Part shown: one piece after another, positions 11,359 through 21,158 of the stretch
Position numbering within the stretch: position 1 is the first letter of the stretch
Layout: every line of letters starts with the position of its first letter
From: Chitinophaga sp. E66
Lineage (GTDB): Bacteria; Bacteroidota; Bacteroidia; Chitinophagales; Chitinophagaceae
DNA: 64,000 nucleotides
Direction of reading: 5' to 3'
NCBI GenBank assembly: GCA_019285755.1
Contig: CP079103.1
Coordinates: 1,240,001-1,304,000 of the forward strand
Notes under the pieces: generated by a model
Seen by the model: only the letters and a program-made list of their open reading frames with translations
Told to the model about the DNA's origin: nothing
Database searches by the model: none
Program-made: the position numbers and the translations under genes

Positions 11359-12296
11359 ATGGAAGATCCCCGCATCCAGGAGCTACTGGACAAATACGCC
11401 GCCAATACCTGTTCGCCGGAAGAACTGGCAGAGCTGCACCGTTGGTACGACGCATTCCCGCAGAACGGAGCGCCTGCCGGCAGCCCCGGCATTCACCGGG
11501 AAGCGAAGCGCATTGTGTTCGATGAGATCCAAAGATGGATGCGCCTGCCATTACCCGCCGGTCGCCCTTCCGCATCTGGCATGCCGCTGCTGCCGCTTTG
11601 GTGCTGGGAACAGGCGGTTGGTGGCTGCTGCGGCCGCCTGCCGTGGCGAATCAGATGGTGGAAGTCCGCGTTCCCGCGGGCGACAGTACCCGGTCCGTTC
11701 AACTGCCGGATGGTTCCCGCGCCTGGATGGCCGCAGGCTCCACGATCCGCTACCGGGAAGGGTTCGATGGCGGAGAAAGAAGCGTGGAACTGCCCGACGG
11801 ACAAGTCATGTTCGCCGTAGGGCAGCAAACGGAGCATCCTTTCATCGTTAAGACAGGAAAAGGGGTGGAAGTGAAGGTGCTGGGCACCGAATTTACCATT
11901 ACATCCTGGCCCGAAATTCCGCAAACGGAGGTGTTCGTCACATCAGGCGCGGTGCAGGTGAGCGACAGTACCGGCAGGCAGGAAGTGCTGCGCGCCAGGG
12001 AAAGCCTCGAACATATTCCGGGTACCGCCATGATAAAGCGTACGGGCGACCGGCCGGATTTACGCTCCGGGAAGTGGATGCTGAAAGATGCAGGGTTCCC
12101 CACCATCGCGGCCTTCGTTAAACGCAGGTACGGAATGGTCTTGAATTTTGATGCATCGCTGCTGGATCGCAGGTTCACCGTCTTTACGGAAACCAATACC
12201 ACATCAAATACATTTTTTGATACCATAACATTACTCAGCGGGATACCTTACCGCGTAACGGGTAACACCGTCACATTTTTCGCTTCGCAACCATAA
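11359..12296 (+). CDS. FecR-family anti-sigma factor
   Basis: About 312 residues. An N-terminal cytoplasmic sigma-binding part (EDPRIQELLDKYAANTCSPE... LHRWYDAFP) precedes one membrane helix (WHAAAAALVLGTGGWWLL). The periplasmic FecR domain then shows 'RSVQLPDGSRAWMAAGSTIRY', 'RSVELPDGQVMFAV', 'HPFIVKTGKGVEVKVLGTEFTITSW' and 'QTEVFVTSGAVQVSD'. The C-terminal domain (DUF4974, STN-like) ends 'NTFFDTITLLSGIPYRVTGNTVTFF'. A frameshift lies near 11530. FecR senses occupied TonB receptors through their STN domains and holds or releases the FecI sigma encoded just upstream. The RBS AGGAGG sits before the ATG at 11359. Confidence 0.9.
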
Positions 12297-12381
12297 CACA
12301 TTGTTTCATTCCTTATTGTTGACCACTCAGCTGCTTGCGGCCCGACCATCCTTTGCCTGTTAGCCCCTAAAGTAATCCCCT

Positions 12382-14963
12382 ATGCGTATATGTTTATTCG
12401 TTTTGCTCCTGTGCTGTTCGCTGCGGTTGCCGGCGCAGCAAACACCGGATGTAAACATTTCCTTTGCCGCCACCTCGCTGGATACCGCCCTTCATCTGCT
12501 CGGCGAAAAGACCGGCTGGCAGTTTTCCTTTGAGCAGTCGCGGATCAGGAAAGTACAGGTGCCGGCCCGCGTGTTTAACCGCGTACCCGCGGAAGAAGTA
12601 CTGAAGGCTTTATTATCGGGAACGCCTTTCACTTACCAACGCAACGGCGCCAGGGTGCTGATCATCCCGCGTACCGTTTCCAAAACCATCAGCGGTTTCG
12701 TGACCGACGCGGCCAGCGGGGAGCGGTTGCCGGGTGTGGTATTGGCCGTCCCTGCCCTTCAGTATGGTACGGTGACCAACAGTTTCGGGTATTATAGCAT
12801 GAGCCTGCCCGTGGATTCAGTCAACCTGCAGTTATACTTTTTGGGGTATAGCCGTTTGGATACCAATGTAGCGCTGCTGCCGGATACGCGCATGCATTTC
12901 GCGCTGCGGGTTAATAGCCAGCAGTTAAGGGAAGTGACGGTGAAGGCGCAGCCGGAAAGCTTTTCGAAAAGTTCCCAGATGAGCCGGATCACAATTCCAG
13001 TTACTATGGTGGCATCCACGCCCCGCATCATGGGTGAAAAGGATTTGTTCAAGACATTACAATTACTGCCGGGCGTCAAACAGGGAACGGAAGGTACCAG
13101 CGCATTGCTGGTCCGTGGAGGCACGCCGGATCAGAACCTTATCCTGCTCGACGGCGCGCCGCTATATAACCCGATGCACCTCCTGGGCGTTTTCTCTACC
13201 TTCAATACAGCCGCGCTCAAAGATGTAACGCTGTATAAGGGGGCATTCCCGGCACGGTACGGCGGCCGGCTTTCATCGGTAATAGATATTACGACGAAAG
13301 ACGGCCATATGCAGCAGACGCATGGTGAAGGCAGCATCGGCCTGTTGGCTTCTTCGCTGTCTGTGGAAGGGCCCATTAAAAAAGATACGACCTCTTTTAT
13401 CATCTCCGCACGGCGTTCCTATCCCGATCTGTTTGTTACGCCATTTGCGAAAAGCGAATACGGTTTGCAGAAGTTTCAGTTGAATTTTTATGATATCAAC
13501 GCCAAACTGCATCACCGGATTTCCGAAAAGGACCAGCTGTATTTCAGCTTGTACACCGGGCGGGATTATATGCGCGTCCGGATGACGAATGTGAAGGACG
13601 AGAACTCCCCGGACGAATACTCTCTGACTGACGCGAAGGTTTCCTGGGGCAATCATACAGCCACTTTGCGATGGAGCCACGTATATTCCGGGAAACTGTT
13701 TTCCAACGCTATGTTACTGGGATCGCGGTACCGGATGCGCATTGCGAACGAAATGGAAGACACGTACGGCGGCAAATCGCTGGTGGGGAAAGTGCAATTG
13801 AATTCAGGCATCGAAGATTATGGAGGGAAGATAGATTTTGATTACCGCCCCCAACCGGCGCATACGGTCCGCTTTGGCGTATCGGCGATGTACAGGGTGT
13901 TTACCCCGGGCGCTATCAGCGAGCGGCAACAGGAATCAGGGACGGTGACGTTGGATACCATCAGCGCCAACCAGCGCATCAATGGAGCAGAAACAGACCT
14001 CTACATGGAAGACGACTGGGAGATCACGCCTAAACTGAAAGCAAACGCAGGTTTGCATTGAGCGCCTTCGCCGTGCAGGGGCGGTTTTATCAATCCATTC
14101 AGCCACGCCTCAGCATGCGGTATATGCTGCCGGGAGAATGGGCGCTGAAAGGCTCGTATTCCCGGATGACACAATACATCCACCTGCTGTCTAATAATAC
14201 CATGACCTTGCCCACCGATCTGTGGGTGCCCGCCACTAAAATGATACGCCCTCAACAGGCAGATCAGGTAGCATTGGGGTTGTCTAAATTCCTGGCAGAC
14301 GCACAGCTGGAATTGTCAGCGGAAGCTTATTATAAATCCATGCGGAACGTCATCGAATATAAAGACGGATCCGGTTACCTGACCAGCAGCCAAAAAGAAG
14401 GCTGGCAGGAAAGCGTGGCGGCAGGTGACGCGGATGCATACGGCGCGGAAGTGTTTGCCCGGAAAACAGCAGGCAGGCTGACAGGTTGGATCGGTTATAC
14501 CCTCGCATGGTCTTACCGGCAGATCGCAGCAATTAACGAAGGCAGGCGATTTCCTTATAAATACGACCGGCGGCATGATCTGCACGTGCTGGCGGCTTAC
14601 AAAATTACAAAGGGAATTGTATGCAACGGCAGCTGGACCTTCCAGTCCGCCGCGCCCTTCACCGTTGGAGTGGGCCAATATGAAGGCGCGGAGAACCCGG
14701 GGTCGGGGGCGTTGAACAGCTGGGCGACCGTAACAATATGCGCATCATACCGTTTCACCGGCTCGATCTGGGCGTCAGTTTCATAAAGCAAAAGAAGAAA
14801 GGGAGGGTCCGTACGGAATGTCAGCGTCCTGAACGCATATAACCGTTTCAATCCTGCCTTTATACTGGAAGGGCAGATCGACGACGACACCCGAAACCTC
14901 AGCTTCCGGACGGTCAACCTCATGCCCGTGTTACCCAGTTTATCTTACGAATTAAAATGGTAA
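12382..14963 (+). CDS. STN-domain TonB-dependent signal-transducing receptor, copy 1
   Basis: About 860 residues. After the signal peptide (ending LRLPAQQ) comes an STN domain (about residues 25-95: 'ISFAATSLDTALHLLGEKTGWQFSFEQ'), then a carboxypeptidase-regulatory-like domain ('SGFVTDAASGERLPGVVLAV', 'GTVTNSFGYYSMSL') and the TonB plug ('LFKTLQLLPGVKQGTEGTSALLVRGG', 'LILLDGAPLYNPMH'). The barrel ends in LSYELKW. Frameshifts lie near 14060, 14720 and 14785. The STN domain should contact FecR in the periplasm, so ligand binding controls FecI. Its stop overlaps the next gene's region within a few bases, indicating an operon. The barrel is close to copy 2 at 16003 along its whole length, so the two are tandem paralogues. 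Confidence 0.9.
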
Positions 14964-14968
14964 AGCAA

Positions 14969-15832
14969 ATGCGAAAAATATGGCTGCTGTTACTGCCGGG
15001 TTGTACCTTGTTTGCCGGCTGTTATAAAAACTTCCAGGTGAAACCGCCGGAAGGATATGTAAAACCCGTACTGAATGCATTGCTGGTGCGCGACAGCCTC
15101 CTCAAGATCAGGGTCAGCCAGTCGACCGCCCCGGGAGACCGCAGCGTGGTATACAGGAATGACGCCCTCGTGAAGTTTTATGGCGACGATGAATTCTGGG
15201 GCATCATGACGCTAAGGAGAGAACCGCGCGACACGTATTTTGTGGCCGGTCCTTTTGATACCGGCAAGCGTATCCGGATTTCCGCTGAAGTACCGGGTTT
15301 TCCATTGGTAGAAGGCGAAAGCGTTATCCCCGCCGCTTCGCCGGATATGGAAACGGAAATTCGTTTGACCATCCCGCCGTTTGGCCCCACTAAATTTAAT
15401 ATCCTGTTTCGACTGCACGACCCGGGCGGCCAGCGTAATTATTACCGCATCCGCATATTGCCGAAAGACACAGCCGAATACAGCCGTGATTTTTTCTATC
15501 CACCACTCGAATTAACTTATAGCGGTATAGAGAACTGGGGCTTCTTTGGAGACGATGACGCCCGCGAAGTATTTTTCGATGACGCTATGTTTGACGGGCG
15601 CGTGCCTGTTTTGCGCTTTACGGGAGAATCGTACAATCGTATGCCGGAGTACGAGGTTGAGCTCAGCCACCTGAGTCATGAAGCGTACCTGTATCTCCGG
15701 TCGCTGGAGCTGCAAAGGCGCCGGGAAACCAACGATGTGGCAGAAAAAGTAAAGGTGTTCTCCAATGTCCGTAACGGGTTGGGGATAGTGGGAGGGATGG
15801 CGGTCAGGCGATGGAGGGTGCGGCCATTATAA
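14969..15832 (+). CDS. DUF4249 lipoprotein, copy 1
   Basis: About 287 residues. It begins MRKIWLLLLPGCTLFAGCYKN, a lipoprotein signal with lipobox FAGC. The start at 14969 is chosen because it lines up with the start of the paralogue at 18607, five bases after the receptor stop in both; an ATG at 14957 overlapping the receptor stop is the alternative. DUF4249 features seen are 'LLVRDSLLKIRVSQSTAPGD', 'ISAEVPGFPLVEGESVIP', 'FRLHDPGGQRNYYRIRIL' and the C-terminal 'VFSNVRNGLGIVGGMAVR'. The family nearly always follows STN-TonB receptors and is thought to be a surface or periplasmic partner of the receptor; the exact role is unknown. Confidence 0.88.
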   Translation: MRKIWLLLLPGCTLFAGCYKNFQVKPPEGYVKPVLNALLVRDSLLKIRVSQSTAPGDRSVVYRNDALVKFYGDDEFWGIMTLRREPRDTYFVAGPFDTGKRIRISAEVPGFPLVEGESVIPAASPDMETEIRLTIPPFGPTKFNILFRLHDPGGQRNYYRIRILPKDTAEYSRDFFYPPLELTYSGIENWGFFGDDDAREVFFDDAMFDGRVPVLRFTGESYNRMPEYEVELSHLSHEAYLYLRSLELQRRRETNDVAEKVKVFSNVRNGLGIVGGMAVRRWRVRPL

Positions 15833-16002
15833 GAAAGCAGGATTTATTTTCAGCACATAGTACCAGGCACACACGGGAACTGTCTATAAAGCAGCAAAGA
15901 AACTCATGTACCCGGAGCGACACTTTAATTCCAACGAGATTTATTCCATCAACAGCAATGAACGAACAGGTATTGTGATACCTGTTTTGTAAAACAGAGA
16001 CC
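15833..16002 (+). other. Intergenic segment carrying a relic of the fecI-fecR junction
   Basis: No gene of useful size. The bases at about 15851-15906 match the fecI-fecR junction at about 11303-11361: both hold ATAGTACC, then CGGGA(A/G)CTGTCTATA, CAGCAA and an ATG at the same offset. In the first place this ATG starts fecR; here the following 28 codons (MYPERHF...) are unrelated and end in a stop. It looks like a trace of a duplication that once contained fecI-fecR, or a shared control site. Confidence 0.55.
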
Positions 16003-18601
16003 ATGCGATTTAACCTGACTATTATGTTGTTGCTATGCTGCCTGGGCCTTTCGGCCCGGCAGTCTGGCAACATTACCATCACATTCCCGCGAACGACGCT
16101 GGACACCGCCTTCCGGATGCTGGAAGAGAAGACCGGCTGGCATATCTCTTTTGAGATGACCCGCGTGAAGGCGATTTTGGTGCCGGCGCGCACCTTCCGC
16201 GACGCTTCACCGGATGCGGTGCTGACGAGCCTGCTGGCGGGCGCGCCCTGGGCTACAAGCGCACCGGCAACAGCGTGCTGATCATTCCCCGGCCAGCTGC
16301 CAAAACTCTCAGCGGCTACGTCACCGATGCCGTCAGCGGGGAACAGCTGCCCGGGGTGACGCTTGCCGTGCCGGCGCTGCAACAGGGAACAGTAACCAAC
16401 AATTACGGGTTTTACAGCCTCACCGTAGCTTCGGATTCCTTTCGCCTGCGGGTACAGTATATGGGGTACGATCCCCTGGATACAGTGATGTTACTGACGC
16501 AGGGCAAACAGTTGAACTTCGCGCTGGCGCCCGCCAGCCGGCAGCTGGATGTAGTGACCATCAGCGGCAAAGGGCAGGAGTCCATGATGAGAAGCTCGCA
16601 AATGAGCGCCATCACGCTCCCGGTGAGCCTGGTTGGCTCCACGCCGCGGGCGCTGGGCGAAAAAGACCTGCTGAAAACATTACAGCTGCTGCCTGGCGTA
16701 AAACAAGGCGCGGAGGAACGAGCGCCATCCTGGTACGCGGCGGTACGCCCGATCAGAATCTCTTCCTGCTCGATGGTGCGCCGCTCTATAATCCCATGCA
16801 CCTGCTCGGCGCTTTTTCCACCTTCAACGCCGCGGCGCTGAAAGATGTGACGATGTACAAGGGGCCTTCCCGGCGCGGTTTGGCGGACGGTTATCCTCCA
16901 TTGTGGATGTTACCACCAAAGACGGCAACATCCAGGAAATGGGCGGCGAAATGAACATCGGGCTGCTCATGGCGGGATTGACGCTGGAAGGCCCGATACA
17001 GCGGAATAAAACCTCGTTCATTATCTCTGCCCGCCGCTCTTACCCCGACCTGTTCGCAGGGTTGATCGTTAAACAGCACGATGACGGCGTCGTAAAATTC
17101 AAAGCCTATTTCTACGACGTTAATGCAAAAATCCACCACCGGATCTCAGAAAAGGACCAGCTATACCTGAGCGTTTATAGCGGCAAAGACCGGCTGCATA
17201 TCCGCAATAAGTACACATATGAAAACCTCGATCCTAAAGAATATTTTTCCGTTGACGATACGGACGTGGGATGGGGCAACCATACCGCTACGTTGCGCTG
17301 GAGCCATATTTTCTCCCCAGGCTTTTTCGAATGCCATGCTGATCGGTTCACGATACCGGTTCCGGTCGAATATCGGTATAGAAGAAAAAAGCGGGCCTTA
17401 TTACTATTCCGATGAACAGGATCTGCAATCGGGCATCGAAGACTATGGCGGGAAGATGGATTTTGATTACCGGCCGCTGCCGGCGCATACGATCCGGTTC
17501 GGCGCTTCCGGGATGTACAAGATCTTCCGGCCGGGGATGATCCGCCAATGGCAACAGGCAAATGGCGAAACATGGGTAGATTCCACCAATGCTAACCGCC
17601 GTATCAATGGCACCGAAGTGGATCTCTACGCGGAAGACGACTGGGAAGTAACCTCCCGGCTGAAGGTGAACGCCGGTCTGCACTTCGGCGGGTTTGCGGT
17701 GGATAGGAAATTCTATTCTTCGTTACAGCCGCGGCTGAGCATGCGCTATTTGCTGCCGGGAGACTGGGTCATGAAGGCCTCCTGGTCGCGCATGACGCAG
17801 TTCCTGCACCTGCTGGCCAACAATACGATCTCATTGCCAACCGATCTCTGGGTACCCGTCACCCAACGGATTAAACCGCAACACGCGGATCAGTTTGCTA
17901 TCGGCATCACCAAGAACCTGCATGACGGAAAATATGAACTTACCGCAGAAGCGTATTACAAGAACATGCGCAACGTCATCGAGTACAAAGACGGCGCAGG
18001 ATATATCACATCCGTTCTTAACGAGAACTGGGAAGATAATATAGCAGCCGGCAATGCGCAGGCTTACGGTGCGGAATTATTGCTGCGCAAACAAACGGGG
18101 AGGCTTACGGGATGGATCGGGTATACCCTGGCATGGTCGGACCGCCAGCTGGACGAAGTAAACCTGGGAAGGCGCTTTCCTTACAAATATGACCGCCGGC
18201 ACGATCTGCACATCCTGGGCATCTACAAATTACGCAGGAACATTGAACTGAGCGCCAGCTGGATGTTCCAGTCAGCCTCTCCCTTTACCGTAGGCGTTGG
18301 CCGATATGCCGCGCCGGACGGCGGCCCGGTCGGGTACCCGGACCTGGAAGTGGTGCCCGGTCGTAACAACCTCCGCATCGCGCCCCATCACCGCCTCGAT
18401 CTGGGCGTTAGCTTCATTAAGAATAAACGGAATGGCATGGTACGGACCTGGAATATCAGCGTTCTCAATGCATACAACCGGGTAAACCCGGCATATGTAA
18501 CAGGGATGTTCATTGACAGGGAAAATCAGAATAAGGTCAAGGCCGATGTGACGACGCTCGTCCCCATCATGCCCAGCATTTCTTATCAACTTAAATGGTG
18601 A
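16003..18601 (+). CDS. STN-domain TonB-dependent signal-transducing receptor, copy 2
   Basis: About 866 residues, paralogous to copy 1. The signal peptide ends GLSARQSG. The STN domain ('ITFPRTTLDTAFRMLEEKTGWHISFEM'), the carboxypeptidase-like domain ('SGYVTDAVSGEQLPGVTLAVP') and the plug ('LLKTLQLLPGVKQGAEE', 'LFLLDGAPLYNPMHLLGAF') are in order, and the barrel ends in ISYQLKW. Frameshifts lie near 16250, 16715, 16868 and 17325. The barrel motifs 'KIHHRISEKDQLYLSVYSGKD' and 'YKNMRNVIEYKDGAGYITS' have direct counterparts in copy 1. It has no sigma/anti-sigma pair of its own, so FecI-FecR at 10.7-12.3 kb probably serves both copies (inference). A DUF4249 partner follows six bases later. Confidence 0.9.
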
Positions 18602-18606
18602 ATAAC

Positions 18607-19455
18607 ATGCAGAAAATATACCTGATACTTGTGACATTGGTTTCCATCCTCATGGGGTGTTCCAAAATTACCTGACAGACCTGGACTCACACCCGGTACA
18701 ACCGGTGCTGAATGCCCTGTTGCAACGCGACAGTGTTCCAAAAGTGCTGGTGTCTGTCAGTAACACCTGGGCGAAACGATCTTAAAGCAACCGGAAGATG
18801 CCGTGGTAAAGTTGTACGAAAATGGCCTGTATATTGAAACGCTCGTGATGAACAAACCGGAGTGGACCGTCACGTATGTTGGAACGTATGCGTTGAAGGA
18901 AGGCGCTCATTACCGCGTGACCGCCGAGTTGCCGGGTTTTCCTATGATGGAAGGAGAAGATATAATACCGGGCGCAGTACCGCCGGCTACGGCAACGCTA
19001 GAAGCGCGCGGCAACCAGGAGGAGACAACGGCAGGCTTACCTTGCGGCTGGAAGACCCGGGAGGGCGCCGCAACTACTATCTGCTCCGGTTCTATAGTCT
19101 GCAAGAGTATAACGGCAAATTTTACCGCTATCAAAATCCACTGGATTATGAAGGCCCGGATGCCATAGAGCTGTTAGGCGGCGGCTATTCCCGCGATATC
19201 ATTTTCAACGACGCGATGTTCGACGGCCGTTCCTGGCAACTGCTGCTGAAAACATTCGTCTACGACCAGGGAAAATATGAACTGGATATCTGCAACCTGA
19301 GCGAGGAAACCTACCGTTACATGCAGACGATGGAATTACAGCGCCGCAAACGATACGACCGCTTTTCCGAGAAAGTAAGCATCTATAACAATATCCGCAA
19401 TGGTCTGGGTATTGTGGGAGGTATGGCGGTAAAGACTTTGCCGGTAGCGCCCTGA
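18607..19455 (+). CDS. DUF4249 lipoprotein, copy 2
   Basis: About 282 residues reconstructed over frameshifts near 18665, 18770 and 19010. The start MQKIYLILVTLVSILMGCS has a clear lipobox (LMGC). The middle carries 'AVVKLYENGLYIETLVM', 'VTAELPGFPMMEGEDIIPGA' and 'LTLRLEDPGGRRNYYLLRFY', and the end 'VSIYNNIRNGLGIVGGMAVK', all matching copy 1. It is co-transcribed with the receptor upstream and closed by a hairpin terminator. Its role is probably as an outer-membrane partner of receptor copy 2. Confidence 0.88.
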
Positions 19456-19486
19456 CCGGTTAATTATGGTTATTGATAAAATGATA

Positions 19487-19512
19487 CGGCGCCCCGGATT
19501 CCCGGGGCGCCG
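19487..19512. terminator. Terminator hairpin between DUF4249 and SusD genes
   Basis: A perfect 11-base stem, CGGCGCCCCGG (19487-19497) with CCGGGGCGCCG (19502-19512) and loop ATTC, between convergent genes. The T run after it is weak (TTGTT). Confidence 0.75.
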
Positions 19513-19535
19513 TTGTTCATATAGGTTATATGGCA

Positions 19536-21147
19536 TCAGGGTTTATCCCACCATACCGGCTCGGCCATATAGGTCGGGCTGCCGGCATTGGGATTGGCGG
19601 CGAGCACCTGCTGCATATTGTAGTTCACTTCATAGGAAGCGATGGCGCTGCGGCGCGGCCAGTCGGTCGGGTTGGGATATCCTTCGGCCAACACATGAGA
19701 GGGGCGCTTAAACCCTTTGTAGATACCGGTGGCTTCGTTGTAGTTGCCAGCGGCGTCGGCGCAGAAGTTCATGCGGCGCATATCCACCCAAACCTCGGGC
19801 GAGTAGCTGAGCGCGATCCATTTCTGGATCATGATGTGGCTCATGGTGAGCTGGGTATTGACCTGCACTACGGAGGTGCTGGCAGGAATGCGTCGATCGT
19901 GGCGCCGGGGATGCCCATGATGTTCATGTGCGAGCGGATGCCGGCTTTGTAAGCTGCCAGTGCTTCGGCACTTTTACCCTGGCGGAAGAGCATCTCCGCT
20001 TCGATGAAGCGCATCTCCGCATTGGTCAGCAACAGGCCCTTGCCGCCGCGCTGGGTGTACCAGGAGCCGGTGGAGAGGATCTTATCGCCGGGCTTGGGCG
20101 CCACCGGGTTTTTGCGCAAAGAAAGAAAGCGTGTATCACCGGCCGCAGGGCCGTTCTTCGGCATATCTGAAGCCATGTCCACCCCTTCTGAGCGTACCAG
20201 TACTCCGCCTGCATCTGTGGCGCTGGGGATCATGATCGCGGCGCGCGGGTCTTCCATGTTGGATGCGCCGGTAGGTGCGCCCGTGTAGTTATTGGTGAGG
20301 TAGTCGATGAACAGCTTGGTAGGACGATAATTGTTGTTGATGTTCACGTATTGCAGCGCGGCCTGGGCGGTAGAGCTGGCGGGCGATTCGTCCACGTATT
20401 GCATGATGGCGCTCTCGTCGTCCGTCCTGGGCGCGTTGGCCAGGATGTTGAGCACGGCCTGGGGATTGAAGCCCGCTTTTTTAGACGCGTGCAGCGTGAA
20501 GCGGGCCTTCAGGGCATAGGCGGTCTTGATCCAGTCGGTGACGCTGCCGTTGTGCAGGATGTCTCCCTTCGACAATGCAGGCGCTACGGGCCCCTGAGTC
20601 TTCTGCAGGTCGGCGATGGCTTCGTCGAGCAGGGCGAGGACTTTCGTGTTCACATAAGAACCGTCATCGAATTTGGGCGTGAGCAGGCCGGGGATGTCGA
20701 AATCATCATAGGGAAGCATGCCGTAATAATCGGCCATATATCCGAATCCCCATGCGCGGATGATTTTGCCACGCCCACATAATGCCAGGCGCCAACTTTT
20801 TCGGCGGCGGTGATCATGGGCTGGAGGTTGACGGCCGTGTTCACATACCAGCTCTGCCAGGGCCATCCTGCAATGGCGGAAGTGGCGGCGGTGGAGTTCC
20901 AGCGGCTGAGGTGATAGGCGGCCAGGCCTGTGCTGTAGATGGTGGCCAGTTGCTGGGTGATGACGCCGCAACGCGTGCCGGCGCTTTCATAACCGTCCAC
21001 GAACTGGGAGATGATGGGCGGCAGGCGTTGTTCAGCCAGCGGATCGTTTTCCAGCCCTACGTTCGGGTTCTTGTTGATGTCCAGCCATTTTTTGCAGGAA
21101 GAAAATGCAATGGCGGCTATAGCGATGATGCAAATAATCTTTTTCAT
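19536..21147 (-). CDS. SusD/RagB-like outer-membrane lipoprotein
   Basis: About 537 residues. The lipoprotein signal MKKIICIIAIAAIAFSSCKKW is followed by the SusD-like start 'LDINKNPNVGLENDPLAEQRLP'. Typical segments are 'IIRAWGFGYMADYYGMLPYDD', 'YVNTKVLALLDEAIADLQKT', 'IKTAYALKARFTLHASKKAG', 'GKGLLLTNAEMRFIEAEMLFRQGKSAEALAAYKAGIRSHMNIMGI' and near the end 'IMIQKWIALSYSPEVWVDMRRMN'. It belongs to the SusD_2-type group. Frameshifts lie near 20765 and 19875. With the SusC gene 11 bases upstream it forms an outer-membrane complex in which SusD is the lid that captures oligomeric nutrient. No glycanase or peptidase is linked to it, so the substrate is open. Confidence 0.88.
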
Positions 21148-21158
21148 GTCTCCTCGGA

